Shown here: positions 28,965 to 37,917 of the stretch, in pieces | How positions within the stretch are numbered: the stretch's first letter is position 1 | Layout: each line of letters starts with the position of its first letter | DNA from: an uncultured Bacteroidota bacterium | GTDB taxonomy: Bacteria > Bacteroidota > Bacteroidia > Flavobacteriales > Flavobacteriaceae | Length of the DNA: 64,000 nt | Assembly: GCA_902559035.1 (NCBI GenBank) | Contig: CACEGG010000001.1 | Span: forward strand, 124,001 to 188,000 | Direction: 5' to 3' | The notes under the pieces: generated by a model | Told to the model about the DNA's origin: nothing | Database searches by the model: none | What the model saw: the letters and a program-made list of their open reading frames with translations, nothing else | Made by a program: the position numbers and the translations under genes

Positions 28965-30420
28965 TACTAACAATTAAGTCACTAACAAGCTTTCCAGAAA
29001 CTATTGCTGGTGGAACTCCAGGTCCTGGAACAGTCAGCTGACCACTAAAATACAAATTTTTAAGTTTTTTACTTTTAATTTTTGGTCTTAAAAAAGCAGT
29101 TTGTAAAAGTGTATTAGCCAATCCATAAGCATTCCCACCATATGAATTGTAATCTTTTTTGAAATCATTTACACAATAGCTCGATTTAAAAATGATATTT
29201 TTTTTAAGGGTTTGACCAGTCAAACTCTCTAATCTTTTAATAATAATTTCAAAATACTTTTCTCTTATATCATTGTTGTCATCTAAATTTGTTGCAATTG
29301 GAATTAAAAAAAATGCATTTTCACAGCCCTTTGGTGCTGTTTTTGGATTGGTAACTGAGGTAAAATTAGCATAAAATAGGGGGTCTTTTGGCCAATTTGA
29401 AATATCGTAAATATCCTTTGAGTGATTGTCAATATCAGTATCAAAAAATAGATTGTGGTGAGATACGTTTTTGAGTTTTTTATCAAAACCTACATAAAAT
29501 AATAAAGATGATGGTGCCCATGTTCTCTTAGACCAATATTTTTTTGAATATTGACGAAATTTATTGCTAAAAAGAGTTTCTGTGTGAGCGTAATCTGCTC
29601 CAGAAACTACTATGTCACTTTTTATTTTTTTATTATTTATTGTAATGGAATCAACTTTCTTCTCTACAATATTTATTGACTTTACCTCATGGTCAACATA
29701 GTATTTAACTCCTAGTGATTTGCCAAGTTCTACCATTGCTAAAACAACATCATAAAAACCATTTGTTGGTTGCCATGTTCCTAAACCATAGTCAGCATGG
29801 TTCATAAAACTATAAAAAGCTGGAGTATTTGAAGATTTAGCACCAAGAAATAAAACTGGAAACTCAAGAAGTAATCTGAGTTTTTTGTTTTTAAATCTTT
29901 TTCTTACCTCTTTTCTTATATTACTTAGAAATGAACCTGCTTTTAATACTGTTTTTTTTGTTATTAACTCAAGGGGGCTTAATCCGGGCATTTTGTATAA
30001 AAGATCAGTTACTGCTATTGCATAATTGTCTTTTGCAATTGCCATGAATTTTTCTAACGCAATAGAGCTACCTTTTTCGTGTTTTTCAAAAACTTTTTTG
30101 ATCTTTTCTAAAGAATCTTCTATTTCTATAAAATCATTTTTACCAAAAAACACTTTGTATGCTGGATTCAATTTTTTTAAGGTATAGTAATCAGATGTTT
30201 TTTTTCCAAAATCATTGAAAAACTTATCAAATACATCAGGCATCCAGTACCAGCTCGGACCCATATCAAAAGTAAATCCTTCTTTTTTAAATTGTCTTGC
30301 TCTTCCACCTAAGGAATTATTTTTTTCAAAAACGGAAACTTCATAACCTTGTTTTGCTAAGTAACAGGCTGAAACTAGAGAAGAAAACCCTGAACCGATA
30401 ATTGAAATTTTTTTACTCAT
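28948..30420 (-). CDS. crtI: Phytoene desaturase
   Basis: KKISIIGSGFSSLVSACYLAKQGYEVSVFEKNNSLGGRARQF; C-terminal NLYFSGQLTVPGPGVPPAIVSGKLVSDLI; start MSKKISI at 30420, since the longer ORF enters the tRNA-Leu gene. Confidence 0.95.
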   Translation of the reverse strand: MSKKISIIGSGFSSLVSACYLAKQGYEVSVFEKNNSLGGRARQFKKEGFTFDMGPSWYWMPDVFDKFFNDFGKKTSDYYTLKKLNPAYKVFFGKNDFIEIEDSLEKIKKVFEKHEKGSSIALEKFMAIAKDNYAIAVTDLLYKMPGLSPLELITKKTVLKAGSFLSNIRKEVRKRFKNKKLRLLLEFPVLFLGAKSSNTPAFYSFMNHADYGLGTWQPTNGFYDVVLAMVELGKSLGVKYYVDHEVKSINIVEKKVDSITINNKKIKSDIVVSGADYAHTETLFSNKFRQYSKKYWSKRTWAPSSLLFYVGFDKKLKNVSHHNLFFDTDIDNHSKDIYDISNWPKDPLFYANFTSVTNPKTAPKGCENAFFLIPIATNLDDNNDIREKYFEIIIKRLESLTGQTLKKNIIFKSSYCVNDFKKDYNSYGGNAYGLANTLLQTAFLRPKIKSKKLKNLYFSGQLTVPGPGVPPAIVSGKLVSDLIVSNEEII

Positions 30421-30435
30421 TAAATTTAATGTTTG

Positions 30436-30520
30436 TGCGCACGAGAGGACTTGAACCTCCACGGGATTAACTCCCACTAGGCCCTCAACCTAGCGCGTCT
30501 ACCAATTCCGCCACGTGCGC
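30436..30520 (-). tRNA. tRNA-Leu (anticodon GAG)
   Basis: Reverse complement GCGCACGTGGCGGAATTGGTAGACGCGCTAGGTTGAGGGCCTAGTGGG...GGTTCAAGTCCTCTCGTGCGCA; class II tRNA with variable arm. Confidence 0.95.
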
Positions 30521-30533
30521 AAAAATTGAGATG

Positions 30534-30606
30534 TGACCTGGCTGGGGCTCGAACCCAGGACCCTCTCCTTAAAAGGGAGATGCTCTACCAGCTGAGCTAC
30601 CAGGTC
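30534..30606 (-). tRNA. tRNA-Lys (anticodon TTT), copy 2
   Basis: Reverse complement GACCTGGTAGCTCAGCTGGTAGAGCATCTCCCTTTTAAGGAGAGGGTCCTGGGTTCGAGCCCCAGCCAGGTCA. Confidence 0.95.
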
Positions 30607-30611
30607 TAATG

Positions 30612-30684
30612 TGACTTGGCTGGGGTTCGAACCCAGGACCCTCTCCTTAAAAGGGAGATGCTCTACCAGCTGAGCTACCAAGTC
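30612..30684 (-). tRNA. tRNA-Lys (anticodon TTT), copy 1
   Basis: Reverse complement GACTTGGTAGCTCAGCTGGTAGAGCATCTCCCTTTTAAGGAGAGGGTCCTGGGTTCGAACCCCAGCCAAGTCA. Confidence 0.95.
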
Positions 30685-30701
30685 TTAATTATTAGAGGCT
30701 G

Positions 30702-30732
30702 CAAATATAGGTTCAATAAATTTATTAATCAA
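30702..30732 (-). promoter_or_regulatory. Bacteroidota-type promoter (TTG-N20-TATATTTG) for the tRNA-Lys-Lys-Leu (and possibly crtIBZ) unit
   Basis: Minus strand: TTG at 30732-30730 and TATATTTG at 30709-30702, about 18 nt before the first tRNA-Lys. Confidence 0.6.
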
Positions 30733-30788
30733 AGAGAATTTCTTATAAATTTGTGAAAACTGATGGTTCAATTTAATCAGAAAGAAAA

Positions 30789-31316
30789 ATGATTAATTCG
30801 CATGTTATAGTTCTGGGTTACATGGGTTGTGGAAAATCTACAATTGCAAGAAAATTAAGTTCAATAATTGATATACCTTTTATTGATCTTGATAAATATA
30901 TTGAGACAAAATATAACATGACTATTCCTGAAATTTTTGATTCTGAAGGAGAAATTAAATTTAGAGAAATTGAAAAAGAAACTTTAGAAAAATTGTTAAT
31001 GCAAAAAGATAAGATTATTATTTCAATCGGGGGAGGAACTCCCTGCTATTTTGAAAACATGCAATACATATTAAATTCATCATCCAATGTTTTTTTTATA
31101 AATGCGACTGTTAGTACTCTAGCGAACCGTTTGTTTTATGAGAAGGATTCTCGTCCACTCATAAAATCAATAAATGATATTAATAAATTAAAGGAATTCA
31201 TTTCAAAACATCTTTTTGAAAGAATTGTTTATTATAGAAAGTCAAATCACATTATTGATGGAAACGATAATGACGTTGAAAATATATGTAATCAAATATT
31301 AAAAAAACTTATTTGA
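30789..31316 (+). CDS. aroK: Shikimate kinase
   Basis: VLGYMGCGKSTIARKLS; FIDLDKYIE; IISIGGGTPCY. Confidence 0.93.
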   Translation: MINSHVIVLGYMGCGKSTIARKLSSIIDIPFIDLDKYIETKYNMTIPEIFDSEGEIKFREIEKETLEKLLMQKDKIIISIGGGTPCYFENMQYILNSSSNVFFINATVSTLANRLFYEKDSRPLIKSINDINKLKEFISKHLFERIVYYRKSNHIIDGNDNDVENICNQILKKLI

Positions 31317-31803
31317 TCAAAGCATGAATATTGTTTTTCTCAAAAATTAATTCAATATGATCGGCTATTGATGTAGAAATTGATATCCCTTTGTAATCTA
31401 CTTTTATCGGAAATTTTTTATGATTTCTATCAATCAAAACCACTGTTTTGAAACTATTTAACTCAACATCTAACAAACTTTTTGTACAATAAATCAGAGT
31501 TTTACCAGTGTTTAATACATCATCAATTAAAACTATAGATTTATTTTTTAAATATTCCTTTTCACATTCAAAAACAATATTTTTTAGTGGATATTTTTTA
31601 TTGATTTTAACAAAAAATAGTTCTGTTTTAATTTCAGTAATAGCTTTTAATTCTTCAAATATAATTTTTGATAAATTATATCCGTTCTGGTGAATGCCAA
31701 TTAAAATTATTTCAGGTGAATTTAAATTGCTTTCTAGAATTTGATAAGCTAATCTTCTGACAATTTTGTTTATTTTATTCTGATTTAAAATTATATTTTT
31801 CAA
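31309..31803 (-). CDS. Phosphoribosyltransferase family protein
   Basis: SIVLIDDVLNTGKTLIYC PRPP-binding motif. Confidence 0.85.
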   Translation of the reverse strand: MKNIILNQNKINKIVRRLAYQILESNLNSPEIILIGIHQNGYNLSKIIFEELKAITEIKTELFFVKINKKYPLKNIVFECEKEYLKNKSIVLIDDVLNTGKTLIYCTKSLLDVELNSFKTVVLIDRNHKKFPIKVDYKGISISTSIADHIELIFEKNNIHALIK

Positions 31804-31826
31804 AACAATATTTTTATTAAAGATAA

Positions 31827-32186
31827 TTATTCATTTAGAAAGTCGTTTATATCCCTTCTTTCTTTTTTACTAGGTTTCCCTTTGAATTTGAAATTGTTTT
31901 TGATCTTTAATAGTGTTTCCTTCTTTTCTTTTTCAGAAATAGGGGTAATATCTTTTAAGTATAAATCTAAAATTTTTGCACCAACTCTTGATGTGGGAAG
32001 ATCTAAAATTTCATATTTATTTAGAATTTGATTTTTTTTAACTGTAAAAACACTACCAATAAACACTTCGTATGATGGCTTAATTGATTTATCATTCAAT
32101 TTAACATGTCCTTTTTTACAGCTGTTACTAGCAATTGTTCTTGATTTAAAAATTCTAGAATACCATAAAAATAGGTCAATCCTCAT
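31827..32186 (-). CDS. RNA-binding S4 domain protein (HslR-like)
   Basis: MRIDLFLWYSRIFKSRTIASNSCKKGHVKLNDKSIKPSYEV. Confidence 0.88.
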   Translation of the reverse strand: MRIDLFLWYSRIFKSRTIASNSCKKGHVKLNDKSIKPSYEVFIGSVFTVKKNQILNKYEILDLPTSRVGAKILDLYLKDITPISEKEKKETLLKIKNNFKFKGKPSKKERRDINDFLNE

Positions 32187-32256
32187 TTTACAAAATTAAT
32201 ATTTAAAGTATAGTAGAAATATAAGAAAATTGTATCTTGCGGCATATTTATTTTTA

Positions 32257-33156
32257 ATGAATAATATAATAAGAAGCTCGGCATATATTTTTTTCTTTAT
32301 CATTTTATTTTACTCTTGTTCCGGAAGTGGTGATGATGATACAGATATTGTTCCAGCCGAACCGTTAATGGATCAGTACACTAAGGAAAATGATTCTATT
32401 GTAGAGTTTATGAAAACTCATTTTTATAATTATGAAGATTTTAACTCTTTGTCATCTAATTCATCAGTTGAACTAAGTATTGATACTATTGCAGGCGATA
32501 ATCTTGATAAAACACCTATTTTTGACCAAGTATCCACTTTAACTATAAATCTAATTGATGAAAATGATGAATTAGTTCCTCACAATATGTACTATGTCAT
32601 TAACCGCGAAGGAAGTGGAGCAAATCCATCTGTTGCTGACTCTGTTTTTGTTTCATACAAAGGCTTAACGCTTGGCAATACAAGTTTTGATAACAGAAAA
32701 AATCCTATTTGGCTTGATAATACATCTACAGTAAGAGGATTCGGCGAGTTTAGTTCATTGTTAAAAAGAGGGGACATTTCTACCAACACTAATGGAACAT
32801 ATGAGTTTAATAATTTTGGTATTGGTTTTGTAATTATGCCTTCTGCACTGGGTTACTACGAAAATGGAACTTTATCTTTATCGGCTTATTCTCCCTTAAT
32901 ATTTCAGATAAATCTTCACACATTAAATATAACAGACCATGACTCTGATGGTATTAATACTATTGATGAGGATTTAGATGGTGATCATATTTTTATTAAT
33001 GATGATACTGATTCAGATAATATACCAAATTATAGAGATAGAGATGATGACGGAGATGGAATTTTAACAAAAGACGAATATGACGTTGATGGTGATGGTG
33101 TTCCTGATGATTCAGACGGAGATGGAATCCCTGACTATCTTGATAATGACGAGTAA
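32257..33156 (+). CDS. Lipoprotein with FKBP-type peptidyl-prolyl isomerase-like domain and C-terminal Asp-rich Ca-binding-type repeats
   Basis: Lipobox FYSC; FKBP-like VFVSYKGLTLGNTSFDN...YSPLIFQINLHTLNI; repeats DxDxDG/DSDGDGIPDYLDNDE; start MNNIIRS at 32257. Confidence 0.8.
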   Translation: MNNIIRSSAYIFFFIILFYSCSGSGDDDTDIVPAEPLMDQYTKENDSIVEFMKTHFYNYEDFNSLSSNSSVELSIDTIAGDNLDKTPIFDQVSTLTINLIDENDELVPHNMYYVINREGSGANPSVADSVFVSYKGLTLGNTSFDNRKNPIWLDNTSTVRGFGEFSSLLKRGDISTNTNGTYEFNNFGIGFVIMPSALGYYENGTLSLSAYSPLIFQINLHTLNITDHDSDGINTIDEDLDGDHIFINDDTDSDNIPNYRDRDDDGDGILTKDEYDVDGDGVPDDSDGDGIPDYLDNDE

Positions 33157-33774
33157 TTAAAAGTAATAAGAAATTCCAAGAAGATATAGTTTGCCTTGAG
33201 TTGAGACATATTGATTCTTTTCCCCAATTTGATTTTCCATAAATTTGATTTCATTTTTAGTAAAACTCCTTTCAGCCCTAACATCAACTTCAATATTCCC
33301 AAATTTTACTCCAATACCATATTGAAGGCCAGTTTTGAACTTGTTTTTTAGATCATCTATTTTTAAGCTCTCAAACTCAACTTTCCCGATATATTCAAAT
33401 CTTGGTCCAGCAAAAATATTTATAAGATTATAAAACTTATAGCCTAACATTACTGGAATATCAATTTTGTTCTGAGAAAAATCAGTGATTATATTTTCAG
33501 TTTTTACAAGTACATAAGGTATGTTATAGGAATTTTTAATTTTTGAGTATGTAAGTTCGGGTCTAATAAAAAAATTTCCTAAAGAAAGCTTAATAAAACC
33601 TCCAATGTGTGCACCATTTCTAGATTCAAAAATATTTATAGCATTATCAATAGATTCTATTTCTGCATTAAGATTGATATTACTGTTAAAATTTATTCCA
33701 CCTTTAACACCATATTCAAATTGAGAAAACAAATTGAAAGAAATAAGTAAAATAATCACATTATAAAATTTCAT
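33157..33774 (-). CDS. Outer-membrane beta-barrel (porin family) protein
   Basis: Signal peptide; FEYGVKGGINFNS; FFIRPELTYSK; GLQYGIGVKFGNIEVDVRAE. Confidence 0.82.
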   Translation of the reverse strand: MKFYNVIILLISFNLFSQFEYGVKGGINFNSNINLNAEIESIDNAINIFESRNGAHIGGFIKLSLGNFFIRPELTYSKIKNSYNIPYVLVKTENIITDFSQNKIDIPVMLGYKFYNLINIFAGPRFEYIGKVEFESLKIDDLKNKFKTGLQYGIGVKFGNIEVDVRAERSFTKNEIKFMENQIGEKNQYVSTQGKLYLLGISYYF

Positions 33775-34728
33775 TTATTTTCTTTTAATAACTTTTAAGC
33801 AAGAAGTGATAATGGCCTGAGAATCAATACCATATTTTTCCATTAATTGTTTAGGAGTTCCTGATTCACCAAAAGTATCATTTGTTGCTACAAATTCTTG
33901 GGGAACCGGATCGTTTTCAACTAAAACTCTAGAGATGCTTTCACCTAGTCCGCCTAAGTAATTATGTTCTTCAGCAGATACTACGCATCTAGTTTTAGCA
34001 ACGGATTTTAGAATAGCATTAGTGTCTAAAGGCTTAATGGTATGAATATTTATTACTTCAGCAGAAATACCTTTTTCTAACAGAATCTTAGAAGCTTCAA
34101 TAGCTTCCCAAACCAAATGACCTGTAGCTACTATAGTAACGTCATTTCCTTCAATCATATGAACAGCTTTTCCAATTTCAAAAGTTTGATTTTGATCGGT
34201 AAAAACAGGTACAGCTGGTCTTCCAAACCTTAAATAAACTGGACCAAAATAATCTGCAATAGCTATTGTAGCTGCTTTAGTTTGATTATAATCACAGGTG
34301 TTAATTACTACCATTCCTGGAAGCATTTTCATAAGCCCAATATCTTCAAGAATTTGATGAGTTGCTCCATCCTCTCCTAGTGTAACTCCAGCATGAGACG
34401 CACAAATTTTAACATTTTTTCCTGAATAAGCGATTGATTGACGAATTTGATCATAAACTCTTCCAGTTGAAAAATTTGCAAAAGTGCCTGTAAATGGAAT
34501 TTTTCCTCCAATTGTAAGTCCAGCTGCAATACCCATCATATTAGCTTCAGCTATACCTACCTGGAAAAATCTTTCGGGATTTTCTTCAATAAATTTATTC
34601 ATTTTTAAAGATCCTATAAGGTCTGCACAAAGTGCAACGACGTTGGGGTTTGTGCGTCCTAACTCAGCTAATCCAGCTCCAAATCCACTTCTGGTATCTT
34701 TTTTTTCTGTGTACGTATAATTTTTCAT
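33775..34728 (-). CDS. Transketolase, C-terminal (pyrimidine-binding) subunit
   Basis: DTRSGFGAGLAELG...FFQVGIAEANMMGIAAGLTIGGKIPFTGTFANF; GEDGATHQILEDI. Confidence 0.93.
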   Translation of the reverse strand: MKNYTYTEKKDTRSGFGAGLAELGRTNPNVVALCADLIGSLKMNKFIEENPERFFQVGIAEANMMGIAAGLTIGGKIPFTGTFANFSTGRVYDQIRQSIAYSGKNVKICASHAGVTLGEDGATHQILEDIGLMKMLPGMVVINTCDYNQTKAATIAIADYFGPVYLRFGRPAVPVFTDQNQTFEIGKAVHMIEGNDVTIVATGHLVWEAIEASKILLEKGISAEVINIHTIKPLDTNAILKSVAKTRCVVSAEEHNYLGGLGESISRVLVENDPVPQEFVATNDTFGESGTPKQLMEKYGIDSQAIITSCLKVIKRK

Positions 34729-34740
34729 TTAATTAAAGAT

Positions 34741-35580
34741 TTAATAGTCACCAATTGTTTCTTTATTTTGTGAAAGAGCAGATTTTAATTGCTCGTCGTT
34801 AGGTGCTTTACCATGCCAAGCATGGGTGTGCATCATAAAATCCACTCCATTACCCATCATAGTTTTTAACAAAACACAAATTGGTTTACCTTTTCCTGTC
34901 ATTGATTTTGCTTTTTCCATTCCCTTTAAAACATCCTCAATATTGTTACCATTTTCAATTTCAATAACTTGCCAATCAAATGCTTCAAATTTTGTCTTAA
35001 TACTACCCATAGGTAAAACATCATCAGTTGATCCATCTATTTGCTTTCCATTTAAATCTACAGTGGCAATTAAGTTATCAATTTTTTTTGCAGATGCATA
35101 CATTATTGCTTCCCAATTTTGACCCTCCTGTAGTTCACCGTCTCCGTGAAGAGAATATATTAAATTTTTATCCTTGTTGAGTTTTTTAGCTTCTGCTGCT
35201 CCAATTGCAACGGAGAGTCCCTGTCCCAAGGATCCTGATGCAATTCTAACACCCGGAAGGCCTTCGTGAGTTGTTGGGTGGCCTTGCAACCTTGAGTTTA
35301 ATACTCTAAAAGTATTTAATTCATCTACTGGAAAATATCCAGTTCTAGCCAATACACTATATAAGACTGGAGAAATATGTCCATTGGATAAAAAGAAAAT
35401 ATCTTCATCTTTTCCATTCATTTCAAAATTGTCTTTTCTATTCATGATTTTACAGTACAAAGCCACCAAAAATTCTGTGCATCCAAGGGAACCACCAGGG
35501 TGACCAGAATTTACCTTGTGAACCATTCTTAGAATGTCTCTTCTTACTTGAGTAGTTAACTCATCTAGTGTATAATTCAT
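34741..35580 (-). CDS. Transketolase, N-terminal (TPP-binding) subunit
   Basis: VNSGHPGGSLGCTEFLVALY; GDGELQEGQNWEAIMYA; HAWHGKAP. Confidence 0.93.
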   Translation of the reverse strand: MNYTLDELTTQVRRDILRMVHKVNSGHPGGSLGCTEFLVALYCKIMNRKDNFEMNGKDEDIFFLSNGHISPVLYSVLARTGYFPVDELNTFRVLNSRLQGHPTTHEGLPGVRIASGSLGQGLSVAIGAAEAKKLNKDKNLIYSLHGDGELQEGQNWEAIMYASAKKIDNLIATVDLNGKQIDGSTDDVLPMGSIKTKFEAFDWQVIEIENGNNIEDVLKGMEKAKSMTGKGKPICVLLKTMMGNGVDFMMHTHAWHGKAPNDEQLKSALSQNKETIGDY

Positions 35581-35716
35581 TGTGAAATTTTATAAAATAA
35601 ATTTAGATATATACTGAACTAATACAAACAAAATTTGATAAATAAATACATTTTTAATTAACAATTAATAATAGATTATTTTAATAACTCGATATCGTTA
35701 TCTTTGAAATCATAAT

Positions 35717-36847
35717 ATGAAATTCTCACTAGAACACACTGACCCAAGGACAAAAGCTAGGGCTTGTAAAATTAAAACTGATCATGGGACAATTAACACT
35801 CCGATTTTTATGCCTGTTGGTACAGCTGCTACTGTTAAAGGTATTGATCAAAAGGTTTTAAAAAACGAGATTAACCCTGATATAATTTTAGCTAACAACT
35901 ATCATTTATACTTACGACCAGGTCCGGAAGTTATATCAAATGCTGGGGGTATTCATAAGTTTATGAATTGGAAATCACCTATATTGACTGATAGTGGAGG
36001 CTATCAAGTTTATTCACTTTCTGCAAATAGAAAAATAAAAGAAGAGGGAGTTAAATTTAAATCTCATATTGATGGTTCTTATCATTTTTTTACACCTGAA
36101 AGAGCTATTAGTATTCAACAATCAATTGGTGCAGATATAATCATGGCATTTGATGAATGCACCCCTTATCCATGCGATTATAATTATGCAAAAAAATCTA
36201 TGCATATGACTCACAGGTGGTTAAAAAGATGTTTCAATGAATTTAATAGTAATGATCCTATTCATGGCTATTCTCAAACCCTGTTTCCCATTGTTCAAGG
36301 AAGTGTTTACAAAGATCTTAGAATTCAGTCTGCTGAATACATTGCTGAAACAAATGCTTTAGGAAATGCAATTGGTGGTTTATCAGTTGGAGAACCCGCA
36401 GAGGAAATGTATGCTATGACAGAAGTTGTATGTAATGTGTTACCAGTAAATAAACCAAGATATTTAATGGGTGTGGGGACTCCTATAAATTTACTTGAAA
36501 ATATTTCTTTAGGAGTTGATATGTTTGATTGTGTTATGCCAACTAGAAATGCCAGAAACGGGATGTTGTTTACAGCACATGGAACAATAAATATTAAAAA
36601 TGAAAAATGGAAAAATGACTTTAGTAATATTGATGATGGTAATCATTCTTATGTTGACAGTTATTATTCAAAAGCATATTTGAGACATTTGTTTACTGTA
36701 AAAGAGTCTGTAGGCAGACAAATCGCTACAATTCATAACTTAGCATTTTATATGTGGTTAGTAAGAGAGGCACGAACTCATATTATTGAAGGTGATTTTC
36801 TTGAATGGAAAAACTTAATGGTTAAACAAATGAGCAATAAATTATAA
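35717..36847 (+). CDS. tgt: tRNA-guanine transglycosylase
   Basis: FMPVGTAATVKGI; ILTDSGGYQVYSL; QGSVYKDLR; DMFDCVMPTRNARNGMLF. Confidence 0.96.
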   Translation: MKFSLEHTDPRTKARACKIKTDHGTINTPIFMPVGTAATVKGIDQKVLKNEINPDIILANNYHLYLRPGPEVISNAGGIHKFMNWKSPILTDSGGYQVYSLSANRKIKEEGVKFKSHIDGSYHFFTPERAISIQQSIGADIIMAFDECTPYPCDYNYAKKSMHMTHRWLKRCFNEFNSNDPIHGYSQTLFPIVQGSVYKDLRIQSAEYIAETNALGNAIGGLSVGEPAEEMYAMTEVVCNVLPVNKPRYLMGVGTPINLLENISLGVDMFDCVMPTRNARNGMLFTAHGTINIKNEKWKNDFSNIDDGNHSYVDSYYSKAYLRHLFTVKESVGRQIATIHNLAFYMWLVREARTHIIEGDFLEWKNLMVKQMSNKL

Positions 36848-36849
36848 GT

Positions 36850-37917
36850 TTGAAAATCCTAGATTTTTATATAATCAAAAAATACTTGATAACATTTGCT
36901 GCAATGTTATTACTATTTATACCCATTGGTATTCTAGTTGATCTTTCAGAGAAAATAGATAAATTAAATGAATTTGATGTTCCTTTAAACGAAATTGTAG
37001 ATTATTATTTAAATTTTGTTTGGTATTTTGGAAATACTCTTTATCCAATTTTTGTTTTCTTGGCTGTTATTTGGTTTACATCAAAAATTGCTAATGATTC
37101 TGAAATAATAGCCATTCTTAGCTCTGGAATATCATTTAATAGATATCTCAAACCTTTCATGATTTCCTCTTTAATAATTGCAGTATTTGCACTTTTTTCG
37201 GGTATGTTTATAGTTCCTGAAAAGAATAAGAATTATAATGAATTTCAATATAAGTATCTTAAAAAGTCTAGGGAAACATCCAAAATATATAAACAGGTAA
37301 ACGAAAACGATTTTATATATGTAAGCAGTTATAACCCAACTAGACAATTAGCATATGATTTTTCCTATGAAAATTTTGAAAATAATTCTTTAAAATATAA
37401 AATTACAGCTCGAAATATTAGATGGGTTGAACAAGATAGTATTTACAGAATGACAGATTATTTCAAAAGAAGTTTTTTAGGTAATAAGCAGTTTATAGAA
37501 AAAAAGAGATTGAAAGACACAATTTTTTCATTTAGAATTGATGAGCTTTCAACGCTAAATTATATGGCAGAAACCCAAAACTTTTTTGAATTAAATAAAT
37601 TTATCAATCAAGAAATTAAAAGCGGATCACCTTTAATTAATAATCATTTACTGGTTAGACACAAGAGATGGAGTATTCCTTTTTCGACATTTGTTTTAAC
37701 TCTTTTAGCTGTTTCAGTATCATCATTTAAAAGAAGAGAGGGAATGGGAATAAACCTTGCATTTGGAATTATTACAGCTTTTACTTTTGTTTTTTTTGAT
37801 AAGTTTTTTGCTGTTATGGTTAATAAATCAAATTTATCTCCAATACTAGGAGCGTGGATTCCTAATTTTATTTTTTTAATTCTTGCTCTATATTTTCTAA
37901 AGAATGCAAAAAAATAA
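36850..37917 (+). CDS. lptG: LptF/LptG family permease (TTG start)
   Basis: KILDFYIIKKYLITFAAMLLLFIPIGILVDLSEKIDKL; TM topology of YjgP/YjgQ. Confidence 0.88.
   Translation: MKILDFYIIKKYLITFAAMLLLFIPIGILVDLSEKIDKLNEFDVPLNEIVDYYLNFVWYFGNTLYPIFVFLAVIWFTSKIANDSEIIAILSSGISFNRYLKPFMISSLIIAVFALFSGMFIVPEKNKNYNEFQYKYLKKSRETSKIYKQVNENDFIYVSSYNPTRQLAYDFSYENFENNSLKYKITARNIRWVEQDSIYRMTDYFKRSFLGNKQFIEKKRLKDTIFSFRIDELSTLNYMAETQNFFELNKFINQEIKSGSPLINNHLLVRHKRWSIPFSTFVLTLLAVSVSSFKRREGMGINLAFGIITAFTFVFFDKFFAVMVNKSNLSPILGAWIPNFIFLILALYFLKNAKK

Noticed and set aside
30421-30477. N-terminal extension of CrtI (MGVNPVEVQVLSCAQTLNL)
   Set aside because: Encoded within the tRNA-Leu gene; CrtI starts at MSKKISIIGSGFSS (30420).
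30499-30681. ORF of 60 aa with an apparent internal duplication (VAQLVEHLPFKERVLGSNPSQVT twice)
   Set aside because: It is the antisense/frame translation of the two tandem tRNA-Lys genes and part of tRNA-Leu, a well-known artefact, not a protein repeat.
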